From Tillandsia leiboldiana (lineage: Eukaryota; Streptophyta; Magnoliopsida; Poales; Bromeliaceae), in the NCBI GenBank assembly GCA_029204045.2, contig JAQNDB010000225.1, positions 1-64,000 on the forward strand: a stretch of 64,000 bases of DNA. Reading direction: 5' to 3'. Shown piece by piece: positions 21,549-33,413 of the stretch (position 1 is its first letter; every line of letters begins with the position of its first letter). The notes below the pieces were generated by a model. That model saw only the letters and a list, made by a program, of their open reading frames with translations, did not search any database and was not told where the DNA came from. The translations under genes were made by a program, and so were the position numbers.

Positions 21549-22499
21549 CAAAACACACACCCTACCACAAGAAACCCGCATCGGGAAAAACATCAACTCC
21601 AACTCTCTCTCAAAAGAAAAGCAGCCGAAAATAGCGAAAAGTCCAAAATTTCCCAAGGACCGATGCCCTCACCCCGATCAAACCAGAACAGGTTCTAGCA
21701 TCGCCTCCATTTCTGGAGTAGTCCTTCGAAATTTTTCGCTCCGCCTGCTACTTTTCGGCGAATACAGGAAAACAAGGAGAGAGACGTTGAAGCTGTCCCT
21801 GGTGTGGCCGCAACACAAAGCCACAAACCACCAACTCAACCATGTAGGGGTGCAAAACTCTGATCTCAACCACAAGGAAAGGAAATCATACCAAGTACCA
21901 AGCGATCCGCTAACCTGGCGCCCACCAACCGGCAACCCAAACTCATCCTCCAGCTCTCAGGTGGTCGCTCTAACACAGCACACTGGCACCACCGAACCTT
22001 CACTGGGTAAAACCAACCGTAAATTCCATAACTTCACAAGCAAGAAATTCTTTGGTTGCTTCAGATAGCTCAATACCTTGCTCGACTCCAACGAAGAAAA
22101 GCCGATAAGGTGCGAGGGTTCAATACACCTCTTCCTATCAGACGAATAATCACGGTCCAAACTCCCCGCGTAAACTCAAGTCTATAAACATAAACCTCTG
22201 CGGCTGGTGGCTTCCAAAAGATCGAAGTCTCCAAAAAGGCAAAACTCCTCCGTTGCTCCTTAGCAACCAAAATAATCAAGTTCCGCGGGTACAACTCTCG
22301 ATTAGGCAACCAACATCTCCCCTCTTGGGTGTTGCTGCACAATCCTCCAGTGATCTTGAAGCTCTAAGCCACTTCGGAAATAAATCCAAAAGTCCACGAC
22401 GGGTCCGGCTGCTAACCCGTTCAACCACAGCTGGAGAACCCGATTCTTCAAACACAACACTCGCAGGCCTCAGTCAATCCACTTGACCGCAAGGCAAGC
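21549..22499 (-). other. Non-coding interior of B1 downstream of gag
   Basis: No pol motif is visible in any frame. 21549-21955 aligns with the corresponding part of B2 (44319-44730). About 545 bases (21956-22499) have no counterpart in B2; they contain only short open frames with no family I recognise. Confidence 0.6.
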
Positions 22500-23443
22500 T
22501 CAGAAAGCCCCTACCGGGTTCTGAACACTAACCAGGCACAACCTCGGCTGCAAGGTTCCATAACCATGACGACCACTAACTCGGTCTCCAATCCAGTATC
22601 CTGGCGCCTCGACTGCCGAGAACCTCCATGCCTCTGTCTCCTCTGAGACACATGATCCTGAGGCTGGCACCATGGCAACCTCGATCCACTCCACTATCCC
22701 GAGATCAGGCAATACAGGAAGACTCTCTCTCTCTGGAGCTGGTCCCTCGCTCTCCGTCCCTCCTGGACGTGATCAGTGATCCTCGGTCAATCCATCGCAC
22801 ATGCCCAATCGCTGCATCTACGGTCGGCACTCGCCGGGAATACACAATGAGATAGATATCCAGGTGCAGTCCCCTCTCAACAAAACAACCCCGAAGCCTC
22901 AACCTGGGTGACAAGGGGCCCGCTGCTCAACCGTCGCGGAAACTCGCTCTCGGTGGTCCAACAGGACGAACCCGACGCCACCAACTCTCGGCGTCCAAAC
23001 AAAAGGCGCAAGATCAAGCGCCCTGATGCTTCTCCTGGATGAACAATCCTTGAACAGCTTTTCCATAGTAGCGATCCAGTTCTCGGCCTCCCAAGGCCCC
23101 AACTTAAAACCCAAAATCTGCAGGGGATGGGACTGGATGAAGTAGAATAACCGGTTGGCAACCTCTCGCTGCTCCTGCACCATCAGTGGTGCGACCAGGG
23201 TCGAAATCGACAATGTCGCGACTGGAGTACTACTGGCGATACCCCGGGAGATGCTCTCAGCTCAAACATGCGCAACACACGCTCCATGTTCTTCACCTGG
23301 CGCCGCAACGCCTCCGACCTCTGGGCCACCTGAGCCCGCAGATCCTGTGCCTCACCCTGCCTAGCCTGCTCGGCAGCCCGCCGTCCGGGCTCCTCAGCTG
23401 AGGTCAAACGCCCGCTCGTCGCTGCACGACGTCTCGGCGGCAT
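22500..23443 (-). pseudogene. gag: gag of B1, broken
   Basis: Relic of the same Gag as the intact one in B2. Its ATG at 23443 opens MPPRRRAATSGRLTS and stays readable for about 85 residues. A capsid fragment then appears in another frame (WEAENWIATMEKLFKD, near 23090). A segment of roughly 300 bp that encodes WWRR to VARD in B2 is missing near 22915. A last fragment matches HPDIYPLVHSRR (about 22860). No intact zinc knuckle remains. Because the LTRs are almost identical, this damage must predate insertion: the parent copy was already defective and was copied using another element's proteins. Confidence 0.8.
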
Positions 23444-23738
23444 CGCGAGTAACTGAAACAAAACAAACATCAGGACACAACAACCATGCGACCCAATCCA
23501 GCGAGAGTCTAAAATTTGTTATCCTTCCTAAAGTATTATGTTGTCTGCAGCCAACATAATCACTTTGAGAGAATAACATATCAAATCACTCATCCCAACC
23601 CGAGGGAGAGGTAAAAACTCAATCTGGACTCTCGCAAAAAGTCACGACTCTCACGTAGTCATCCTAATGTCCAACCACAAGCCTAGGGTTTCTAAGTCCT
23701 CAATGACCTATAACCTAGGCTCTGATACCACTCTAATC
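23444..23738 (-). other. Leader of B1 with primer binding site and predicted acceptor
   Basis: The primer binding site (TGGTATCAGAGCC in element sense) is at 23730-23718. TTTTGTTTCAG ends at 23453, ten bases upstream of the gag ATG, and is a strong predicted splice acceptor for the donor at 27224 (an intron of about 3.77 kb). Confidence 0.7.
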
Positions 23739-26700
23739 TGTCACGCCCCGGGGTCGAAACTGCGACCCGGGCTCGCCAACAGATCCGCCATCTGTACGGA
23801 AACTGCCGTACAGACGAAGCGTCCAGCCTGCAAAGATCAAAACTACAGCAACACAGATATCAGAGCGGATAAAAAGCTGTACTATAAATTTTTTTCTCAA
23901 CTACAAGCTGCTACAACACATAGCCTATCTCCCAAAATCAGATGATACAAAAAGAAGTGCACCTACACAACATCTACAATCCAAGGGGAGATAGCTAAAC
24001 AGGATACATAACCAACTCCCACAATCCGGGATGGTACATCTACCTCTCTCTAAAGTAACAATGCTGGTAGGGAACTATCACGCGACTCCCTGTCCTCGGT
24101 CCGTCCAGTCAAGCACAGCAGGAACGGAAGAAAGCCTCAGCAACCTGTCACCGACAGAGGGTGTGAGAACTACATCCTACAGTAGTTCTCAGTGGGTACC
24201 GTCTCCAAGAACCACGGTCTGCCCACTAAGTCTACCAGAGGCACAAGATAGAGAAAGGAATGATAATAAGATAAATAAGCTGGAAAAGAATCTACAGCTA
24301 TCATGCCTCTATCTACTATGCTCAATAAGAAGAGACTATGGATGATGGAATGCAGTCACACACTGCTGACAATATGTCACAAGTACTAAGCCCAAGACGC
24401 TCTACTATGACACATGCTACATCATCACTCTCTCAGTGTATCTCAAATCTCAGCGACTGCCCACCCGGGTCCAGTCGAGTCAAGCCTGCGCCCCCTGGTG
24501 TATCAACCAGGGTGTCCCAAGGGACAAACTCGATATCTCACACAGTGACCCCATGGTAGCTCGGCCAGGGGTATCAAGCGACCTCTAGTATATAAACTAG
24601 GCGCATCATCGCAGCCTCGTCAGGCTCGGTATCATCCTCGCCGCCTAGTCAAGCTCGGAATCATCAACGCACCCGGGGCGTGGTTCGAGGGGTGCGACCC
24701 CACCGAACTCCAATATCTCAACAATCTCACTGTCTCACAAGTGGCTCCTGCAGGCTATGGTCCTCGATCAAACAGATCGGTATCTCGATGCTCAAAGCAC
24801 AACTCAGTCGGAGAACCCTCTACGACTCAATCTCACAACACTGATCCACTCAACGAAAGCACTACACAGCTGAGTCCACCGTCTCTCCCGACGGCTCCCA
24901 CAACAACACTCCGCTGAAATCAACACACAACTCACGGCCGGAGATGCTCCACGGCCAGATCTACGAGGGTCCAAAACCCCGGGGGACTAACATCTACGTC
25001 CCCAAGAAAGAAAGCAGCCCTTAGAACCCAGATCACTCGAATCCGCTCAGGTGGATAAGTTTATAAAAACCTATGTCATTTATTTCAGAAAACCCTTCAG
25101 TCTGAAAGAAATCTATCTTTTTAATGATTTTTAGTCTCTTTTAGGAAAACCCTTTGAAATCAAGTTTTATGCCCAAGCCTCGAAGAACTGACGTCTTCGT
25201 CCCTACAGACGAGCACAGACTCAGACAACCTTACGAGGCTTGGAAGAAACATTGGCTGACTAAAAATCATGTATTCATCCAAAAAGGTTCTGGGTTCAAG
25301 GTCCTGCTAACACACGTGCACCACGATCCCAACCTGGTGGTGACGAGAAGAACAGTGGAAAGGAAAACCCCCGGGACCACCGTTTATCTGAAACGGTTCC
25401 CCAAAACGCGAACACTGGCCTAACCCAGTCACCAGACCCCACTCGGCCCCCCGGGCCCGAGTGCAACACCCGTCCCACAACGCTCTGACCACTCGGCCCA
25501 CTACCCGGGCGAGGAACTCTAAATCCAGAGGGATATGCGAAGTGCGGGATGTCTAAAGCATAAAAGTACCTAGCTCAACTAAGGTTCACAATAGGTCTGG
25601 TCAACACATGCACATATGACGGGGGTGCTAGTTAAGTTCCAAGAAAACACTTAAACTAGCATGCAATCCTATCATAATAGAATTAGAAAGAAGTCCGTAG
25701 ACTTGGAGAGAAACCAACCCACCTCAGCAAGCCACCAATTGCTTGTCGACACTTGCAATTGGCTCAGCGGGCTTACCTGGCCTCCAAGGGGTCCGCACGC
25801 AACACGAAGCCCGATGCCAGGGTCCGCACGCGAAACGGAGCACGCGGCGACCAACCACACGACCGCGCGCTCCGCGGAAGCTAAAACCGCACCGCAAGCT
25901 GTCAGAAGCGAAGAAATCGCAAAATCAATCAGAACGGTCAAAACCGCACATCCGACGGCGAAAAACAGCCTCCGTCAGCGAAAAATCAGCGCCCGACGGC
26001 GAAAAACAGCCCGTCGGCGAAAACCAGCGCCCGACGGCGAAAACAGCTCCGTCGGCGCAAAAACTGCTCAAAAACAGCTTGCGAAAAACCAGCGAAAACT
26101 GCGCAAACCGCTCGCGAAAACCCTGCGAAAACTGCGCACAACTGCTCGCGAAAACCCTGCGAAAACGCCTCGAAAGCCGCGCGAAAACCTGCGCGAAATC
26201 AGCGAGCGAAAACAGCGAAACCGCTTGCGAAACTGCTCGCAACCTGCTCGCGAAAAACGGCGAAAACCTGCGCGAAATCAGCGAGCGAAAACAGCGAAAA
26301 CAGCACAATCTGCTTGCGGAAAATCAGCCGGCGAAAACCCTCGAAAAACAGCCGGCACGCAAACCGAGGTGCCACCGCTGTCCCAGGAGCACGCCGAGCG
26401 GCGAAAGACCAGCCGCGCGACGAGGGAGGCCCGCCGCACGGCGCCCAACCAGGCAGCGCCGCGCGGCGACCTGCTGCGCGGTGCCGGAGCGCACCGCGCA
26501 GCGCCCAGCGGCGCTGCGCACAGCGCCCAGCGGCGCTGCGCGCGGTGCCCAGCGGCGCTGCGCGCAGCGCCCAGAGGCGCTGCGCGCGAGCCCGCGCGCA
26601 GCCCTGCCGCGCGGCCCTGCCGCGCGCGCCCTGCGCGCGGCCAGGAGGGCCCGCGCGCATGCGCGCGGCCCTGCCGCGCGCCCCTGCGCGCGGCCAGGAG

Positions 26701-28102
26701 GGCCCGCGCGCACGCGCGCGGCCCTGCCGCGCGGGCCTGCGCGCGGCCAGGAGGGCCCGCGCGCACGCGCGCGGCCCTGCCGCGCGCCCCTGCGCGCGGC
26801 CAGGAGGTGCCGCGCGCACCTGCGCGCGCCCCTGCGCGCGGCCCTGCCGCGCGCGCCTGCGCGCGGCCAGAAGGTGCCGCGCGCACCTGCGCGCGGCCCT
26901 GCCGCGCGCCCCTGCGCGCGGCCCTGCCGCGCGCGCCTGCGCGCAGCCAGACAGCGCCGCGTGCAGCACTTTGCTGCACGCGGCGCCGCGCCCAGCGGCA
27001 CCTCGCCGCAGGGTGCTGCCAACAGCAGCACCCTGGCGCCGCGCGTGCGCCATTGCGCGCGCGCGCGGCCGCCGGCGACGGCGAAACCCAGAATTTCCGA
27101 AAACTCCAATAATCCGGAAAAACCCAAAAAATCCGATTTTGCCAAATAAAAACCAATTAAAGTCCCAAAGCTCACAAAAACTGCATAAACCTCAAGAAAT
27201 CCCAAAAATCAGAATTTTACTTACCTCGTTGTCGCGCGCCGCACGCCCACGAGCTTCGCACGGCCTCCAACGGCGAGTCCAAAAATCCTCGATCGGTCCA
27301 AACTTTTTTTCTTCTTTTTCTTCTTCTTCCTTTTTCCTCTCTTTTCTTTTCTTTCTTTCTCTTTTCCTTTCTTTCTCTCTTCTGCTGCAACAGGGAGGGG
27401 TGGCTGGAAGCTTTTATAAAGCTAAAAGCTTAATTAATTAATTAACTTAATTAATTAATTCCAATAACTCCAACTCCAACTCACTTTTTGCCTTCGGGCT
27501 CTCCGCCGCTGCCCGGAACCTCCCGAACTCCGCTGTAAATCGAAAATACACGCGCTCACAGCTTTTTCTCTTCAAAAAGCTCATCCGTTGAGGCGGGGTG
27601 CTCAAATCAGTTACCGGCTCCAAAATTGCCAGTTCCAACTCACTTTTTGCCTCCGGGTCCTCCGCGTCAGTCCGGAACCTCCCGAACCTCGCTGTAAATC
27701 AAAAGTACACGTGTCCACAGCTTTTTCTCCTCAAAAAGCTTATCCGTTGAGTCGGGGTGCTCAAATCCATTACCGGCTCCAAAATTGCCAGTTCCGACTC
27801 ACTTTTTGCCTCCGGGCCCTCCGCGTCAGTCCGGAACCTCCCGAACCTCGCTGTAATCTGAAAGTACACCTATTCCAAGTGTTCCTGAATTTCCGGCGCT
27901 CCACGGTGAAGTCGGAAATTTCCAATCTCATCCTCAATCGGCCTACAAAGCCCGGAAAAGCCCCGAATCGAGCTGGAGCTTCCGCGTTGATCCGAATCAA
28001 CTCGGCATCAACAATAACCTCAAATGCAACATGCTCAAGGCAACTCTCTGCTCCAAGTCATCTGTGTGGTCGGCGCGCTATCCAATGCCCCGGTACTTTA
28101 CA
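23739..28102 (-). repeat. 5' LTR of B1 (4364 bp)
   Basis: Same organisation as 17166-21513, with TATA at 27418-27411 and donor at 27224. Substitutions noticed: 17825/24398, 18782/25355, one near 20456/27041, and 21424/28013. Other differences are confined to the GC-rich array. Confidence 0.93.
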
Positions 28103-28107
28103 CATGG

Positions 28108-28207
28108 GTACAGCAATAGTCCAGCTAACTCGCTCATCCTGCCTCGAGATCTATCTACTCGGCCGTCCTCTCTCCTCGACCCGTCGCTGAAAGCCCAGCA
28201 GCACCCG
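28108..28207 (-). repeat. Element F: minus-strand LTR fragment, part 2
   Basis: Continuation of F after one CATGG copy. It ends where the C LTR begins, and any remaining F lies beyond C, outside the window. Alignment to other LTRs is weak here, so the assignment rests on the exact flanking duplication of B1. Confidence 0.55.
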
Positions 28208-28601
28208 TGTGAGGACCTGGATCCCCATGTCGATATTACTGGTTGATCAGCAGCACCTGGAGGCCTATGTGGCATGTCGGTGGCATTTGTGTACCAATTG
28301 GACACTAGTGTTGGACTCAGTGTGATTAGTGGATCACGAGAGTATCTTTCCGGATGCCTTCGGCAATTTTTAGAGTTGGAATTTGAGCAATCGGGCGAGA
28401 AACAGATGAGAACGGACGAAAACGGGCGAAACTGGGCTTGGGCCCAAGTTTCGGGCGCCCGAAAGTGAGTTCCGGGCGCCCGGAAAGTACTGTAGCATGT
28501 GAGTTTTTCGGGCTGCAGCGAACCGGGTCTTTGTACTGTAGCAAACCGGTTACTGTAGCAGCCCGGTCTAGAAGTGCGCCCGGAAAGTTACTGTAGCAGC
28601 G

Positions 28602-28672
28602 CCCGGATCCCGAGGCGGTGGCACGGATCCCGAGGCGGTGGCACGGGTCCCGAGGCGGTGGCACGAATCCTA
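28602..28672 (+). repeat. 20-bp tandem repeat in U3 of C
   Basis: AGGCGGTGGCAC recurs every 20 bp at 28612, 28632 and 28652. The 3' LTR has four copies at 56701, 56721, 56741 and 56761. Confidence 0.88.
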
Positions 28673-28739
28673 AGGCACGGCAGCGCGCGCGGCGCGCTGT
28701 GGCGCGCGGCACGAGGCGCGCGTGGTAGGTGGGGAACGC

Positions 28740-28760
28740 CACGTGGCGTCTCCCCATTGG
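28740..28760 (-). promoter_or_regulatory. ERSE-I-like element 1 of C 5' LTR
   Basis: CACGTG at 28740-28745, ten bases, ATTGG at 28756-28760; the minus strand reads CCAAT-N10-CACGTG. B2's insertion now separates it from the other three. Confidence 0.6.
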
Positions 28761-28782
28761 ACGCCCTGACCGAGGGAGCGGG

Positions 28783-31700
28783 TGTCACGCCCCGGGGTCG
28801 AAACTGCGACCCGGGCTCGCTAACAGATCCGCCATCTGTACGGAAACTGCCGTACAGACGAAGCGTCTAGCCTGCAAAAGACAAAACTACAGCTACATAG
28901 ATATCAGAGCGGATAAAAAGCTGTACTATAAAATTTCACAACTACAAAGTTGCAACAACACATAGCCTATCTCCCAAAATCAGATGATACAAATGGAAGT
29001 CCGCCTATACAACATCGACGAATCCAAATGGGAGATAGCTAAACAGGAAAAATAACCAACTCCCACAATCCGGGATGGTACATCTACCTCACTCTAAGTA
29101 ACAAATGCTGGTAGGGAACTATCACGCGACTCCCTGTCCTCGGTCCGTCCAGTCAGCTCGGCAGGAACGTAAGAAAGCCTCAGCAACCTGTCACCGACAG
29201 AGGGTGTGAGAACTACATCCTACAGTAGTTCTCAGTGGGTACCGTCTCCAAGAACCACGGTCTGCCCACTAAGTCTACTAGAGGCAAAAGATAACAGATA
29301 AGACTGATAATGAAAATAAGCTGGAAAAGAATCTACAGCTATCATGCCTCTATCTACTATGCTCAATAGGAAGAGACTATGGATGATGGTATGCAGCCAC
29401 TCACTGCTGACAACATGTCACAAGTACTACTCTCAAGACACTCAACTATGACACATGCTATGCCATCACTCTCTCAGTGTAACCCCAAATCTCAGCGACT
29501 GCCCCATAGGGTCTAGTCGAGTCAAGCCTGCGCCCCCTGGTGTATCAACCAGGGTGTCCAATCGGACAAACTCGATATCTCACACAGTGACCCCATGGTA
29601 GCTCGGCCAGGGGTATCAAGCGACCTCTAGTATATGAACTAGGCGCATCATCGCAGCCTCGTCAGGCTCGGTATCATCATCGCAGCCTCATCAGGCTCGG
29701 AATCATCAACGCACCCGGGGCGTGGTTCGAGGGGTGCGACCCCACCGAACTCAAGTATCTCATCAGTATCACCGTCTCACAAGTGGCTCCTGCAGGCTAC
29801 AGTCCTCGATCAAACAGATCGGTATCTCGATGCTCAAAGCACAACTCAGTCGGAGAACCCTCCACGACTCAATCTCACAACACTGACCCACTCAACGAAA
29901 GTACCACACAGCTGGGACCACCGTCTCTCCCAACGGCTCCCACAACAACACCCTACTGAACTCAACACACAAACTCACGGCCGGAGATGCTCCACAGCCA
30001 GATCTGCGAAGGGTCCAAAACCCCGAGAGACTAACACCTACGTCCCCAAGAAAGAAAACAACCCTTAGAACCCAGATCACTCGAATCCGCTCGGGAGGAT
30101 AAGTTTATAAGAAACCATGTCATTTATTTCAGAAAACCATTCGATCTGAGAGAAATCCATCTTTTTAATGATTTTTAGTCTTTTTAGGAAAACCCCTTGA
30201 AAACAAGTTTTATGCCCAAACCTCGAAGAGCTACTGCATTCGTCCTATCAAACAAGAACAGACTCAGGCGACCTTGCGAGGCTTGGAAGAAACATTGCTT
30301 GACCAAAATCATGCATTCGTCCAAAAAGGTTCTGGGTTCAAGGTCCTGCTAACACACGTGCACCACGATCACAACAGGGTGGTGACGAGAAGAACAGCGG
30401 AAAGGAAAACCCCGGGACCACCGTTTAACTGAAATGGTTCCCCAAAACACTAACACTGGCCTAACCCAGCCACCAGACCCCACTCGGCCCCCCGGGCCCG
30501 AGTGCAACACCCGTCCCACAACACTCTGACCACTCGGCCCACTACCCGGGCGAGGAACCCTAAATCCAGAAGGATAAGCAATGTGTGGGATGTCTAAAGC
30601 ATAAAAGAACCTAGCCCAGATCAAGGTTCTCTAAAGGTCTGGTCAAACACATGCACATATGACGGGGGTGCTAGTTAAGTTCCAGGAGAACACTTAAACT
30701 AGCATGCAATCCTATCACAATAGAATTAGAAGGAAGTCCGTAGACTTGGAGAGAAAGCCAACCCACCTCAGCTCGCCCCCAATTGCTTGTCGACACTTGC
30801 AATTGGGCTCAGCGGGCTTACCTGGCCTCCAAGGGGTCCGCACGCAACACAAAGCCCGATGCCAGAATCCGCACGCGAAACGGAGCACGCAGCGACCAAC
30901 CACACGACCGCGCGCTCCGCGGATATCCCGAAACAAGCCTGCGGGTCCACGCGACGGAAAAACCCACAACCGCCCCCGGCGGAAGCTAAAAACCGCACCG
31001 CAAGCTGCCAGAAGCGAAGAAATCGCAAAATCAATCAAACGGTCGAAAACCGAGCATCCGACGGCGAAAAACAGCCTCCGTCGGCGAAAACAGCCTCCGT
31101 CAGCGAAAACCAGCGCCCGACGGCGAAAAACAGACTCCGACGGCGAAAAACAGCCTCCGTCGGCGAAAACAGCCTCCGTCAGCGAAAACCAGCGCCCGAC
31201 GGCGAAAAACAGACTCCGACGGCGAAAAACAGCCTCCGTCGGCGAAAACAGCCTCCGTCAGCGAAAACCAGCGCCTGACGGTGAAAAACAGACTCCGACG
31301 GCGAAAAACAGCGCGCGTCGCGAAAAACCCCACAAAATCTGCTCGCGAAAAACTGTTCGAAAACCGCTCGCAAAACTGCTCAAAAAATCTGCTCACAAAC
31401 TGCTTGCAAAAACTGCTCAAAACCGGCTTGCGAAAACAGCTTGCGAAAAACTGCTCCGTCGGTGAAAACTGCGCCCGACGGCGAAAAACAGCTCGAAAAC
31501 AGCTTGCGAAAACAGCTCGCGAAATCCTGCGAAACTGCTCGCGAAAACCCTGCGAAAACTGCTAGCGAAACCGCTCGCGAAAAAACCCTGCGAAAACAGC
31601 GCCGACGGCGAAGACGACGCCCGACGGCGAAAAACAGCGCCGGCACGCTAACCGAGGTGCAGCCCGCTGTCCGGGCGCACGCCGAGCGTCGACAACCCCT

Positions 31701-33361
31701 GCCGCGCGACGAGGGAGGCCCGCCGCGCGGCGCCGAGCCAAACCGCGCGGCGCAGGGGCTGCTGCGCGGTGCTGGAGCGCGCCGCGCAGTGCCCCAGCGG
31801 GGCTGCGCGCGGCGCCCAGCGGCGCTGCGCGCATCCGCGCGCAGCCCGCCGCGCGCGCGCGGCGGCTGCGCGCAGCCCGCAGCGCTGCGCGCAGCAGCGC
31901 GCGCCCGCGTGCCCGCGCAGGCCCGCGCGCGGCCCTGCCGCGCGCGGCCATGCCGCGCGCGCCTGCGCGCGGCCAAGCGGCGCGCGGCCCTGCCGCGCGC
32001 GCCTGCGCGCGGCCCGGCAGTGCCGCGCGCCCCTGCGCGCGGCCCTGCCGCGCGCGCCTGCGCGAGGCCTGGCAGCGCCGCGTGCAGCACTTTGCTGCAC
32101 GCGGCGCCACGCCCAGCGGCATGTCGCCGCAGGGTGCTGCCAACAGCAGCACCCTGGCGCCGCGCGTGCGCCGTTGCGCGCGCGCGCGGCCGCCGGCGAC
32201 GGAAAATCTAATAAAAACCCCAATAAATTCGAAAAATCCCCAAAAATCCAATTTCCTCATTAAAAACCAAAATAAAGTACAATTAACAAAAACCAAACTC
32301 CAAAACCCAAAAATCTGAATTTTTGCTTACCTCGTCGCCGCACGTCGCACGCCCACGAGCTTCACTCGGCCACCAACGGGGAGTCCAAGATCAAAATCAC
32401 CTCTTTTCCTATCTTCTTCTCCATCTTCTTCTTCCTTTTCCTCTCTTTTCTTTTCCTTTCTTTCTTTCTTCCTTTTCTTTCTTTCTTTGCTGCAGAGGGA
32501 GGGTTGGAGCCTTTTATAAAGCAAAAGGCTTTAATTAATTAATTAATTAATTAACTAATTCCAAAAACTCCAACTCCAACTCACTTTTTGCCTTCGGGCT
32601 CTCCGCCGCTGCCCGGAACCTCCCGAACTACGCTGTAAATCAAAAGTACACGCGCTCACAGCTTTTTCTCTTCAAAAAGCTCATCCGTTGAGTCGGGGTG
32701 CTCAAATCAAATACCGGCTCCAAAATTGCCAGTTCCGACTCACTTTTTGCCTCCGGGTCCTCCGCGTCAGTCCGGAACCTCCCGAACCTCGCTGTAAATC
32801 AAAAGTGCATGTGTCCACAGCTTTTTCTCTTCAAAAAGCTCGTCCGTTGAGTCGGGGTGCTCAAATCAAATACCGGCTCCAAAATTGCCAGTTCCGACTC
32901 ACTTTTTGCCTCCGGGTCCTCCGCGTCAGCCCGGAACCTCCTGAACCTCGCTGTAAATCAAAAGTACACGTGTCCACAGCTTTTTCTCTTCAAAAAGCTC
33001 ATCCGTTGAGTCGGGATGCTCAAATCAATTACCGGCTCCAAAATTGCCAGTTCCGACTCACTTTTTGCCTCCGGGTCCTCCGCGTCAGTCCGGAACCTCC
33101 CGAACCTCGCTGTAATCTGAAAGTACACCTGTTCCAAGTGTTCCTGAATTTCCGACACTCCTCAGTGAATTCGGAAATTACCAATCTCATCCTCGATCGG
33201 CCTACAAAGCCCGTAAAAACCCCGAATCGAGCTGGAGCTTCCGCGTTGATCCGAATCAACCCGGCATCAACTGTAAACTCAGATGCAACATGCCCAAGGC
33301 AACTCTCTGCTCCAAGCCATCTGTGTGGTCGGCGCGCTATCCAAAGCCCCGGTACTTTACA
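28783..33361 (-). repeat. 3' LTR of B2 (4579 bp)
   Basis: Same layout as the B1 LTRs: 159-bp array with four copies (CTCACTTTTT at 32580, 32739, 32898 and 33058), TATA at 32518-32511, donor CGAG|GTAAGC at 32330, GC-rich and GGCGAAAA arrays (about 31060-32080), and terminal hairpins (28787-28862). Confidence 0.93.
31060..32080 (-). repeat. GGCGAAAA and GC-rich minisatellites in LTR of B2
   Basis: 31060-31310 contains longer, more regular copies of the GACGGCGAAAAACAG unit than B1, including an obvious duplicated block. 31690-32080 is the GC-rich array. Open frames across it have arginine/alanine-rich translations that reflect composition only. Confidence 0.82.
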
Positions 33362-33413
33362 TTCTCCCCTCCTTCAAAAGGTTTCGTCCTCGAAACCAAA
33401 ACACACCCCCTAC
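33362..33413 (-). promoter_or_regulatory. Polypurine tract and palindrome of B2, up to Copia insertion
   Basis: The purine tract is next to the LTR and the GTTTCG-AGGA-CGAAAC palindrome is at 33396-33381. The segment ends with CCTAC (33409-33413), the left copy of the Copia target duplication. Confidence 0.85.

Larger units (their letters stand above)
17166..28102 (-). mobile_element. Element B1: complete gag-only Ty3-type retrotransposon, target duplication CATGG
   Basis: Minus-strand element of 10.9 kb: 5' LTR 23739-28102, primer binding site 23718-23730, broken gag, purine tract 21514-21530, 3' LTR 17166-21513. CATGG lies immediately outside both ends (17161-17165 and 28103-28107). The 2.2-kb interior has no protease, reverse transcriptase, RNase H or integrase, so mobility must have been supplied in trans. 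The architecture is that of a terminal-repeat-with-GAG (TR-GAG) element. The two LTRs differ by only about four substitutions outside the variable GC-rich array, so insertion was recent. Confidence 0.92.
28208..28782 (+). repeat. 5' LTR of C, part 1 (U3 start)
   Basis: Starts TGTGAGGACCTGG, as does 56323. It holds palindromes with a CGGGCGCCCG core (28450-28485), four TACTGTAGC boxes (28488, 28534, 28551, 28589), three 20-bp repeats (28602-28661) and an ERSE-I box (28740-28760). It ends at the GCGGG duplicated by B2. Confidence 0.92.

Noticed and set aside
21000..21640. Open frames of about 200 codons over the 159-bp repeats (also 27588, 32688, 49248)
   Set aside because: 159 is divisible by three, so one lucky frame repeats. 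The region is U3 upstream of the TATA box on the opposite strand.
22700..22860. Additional enzyme domain downstream of B1 gag
   Set aside because: The readable fragments match the C-terminal half of the B2 Gag in a shifted frame; no DTG, YxDD or DDE motif is present.
23718..23730. tRNA gene signals near GGCTCTGATACCA
   Set aside because: Only 12-13 bases complementary to a tRNA 3' end are present, the expected size of a primer binding site. No tRNA fold surrounds any of them.
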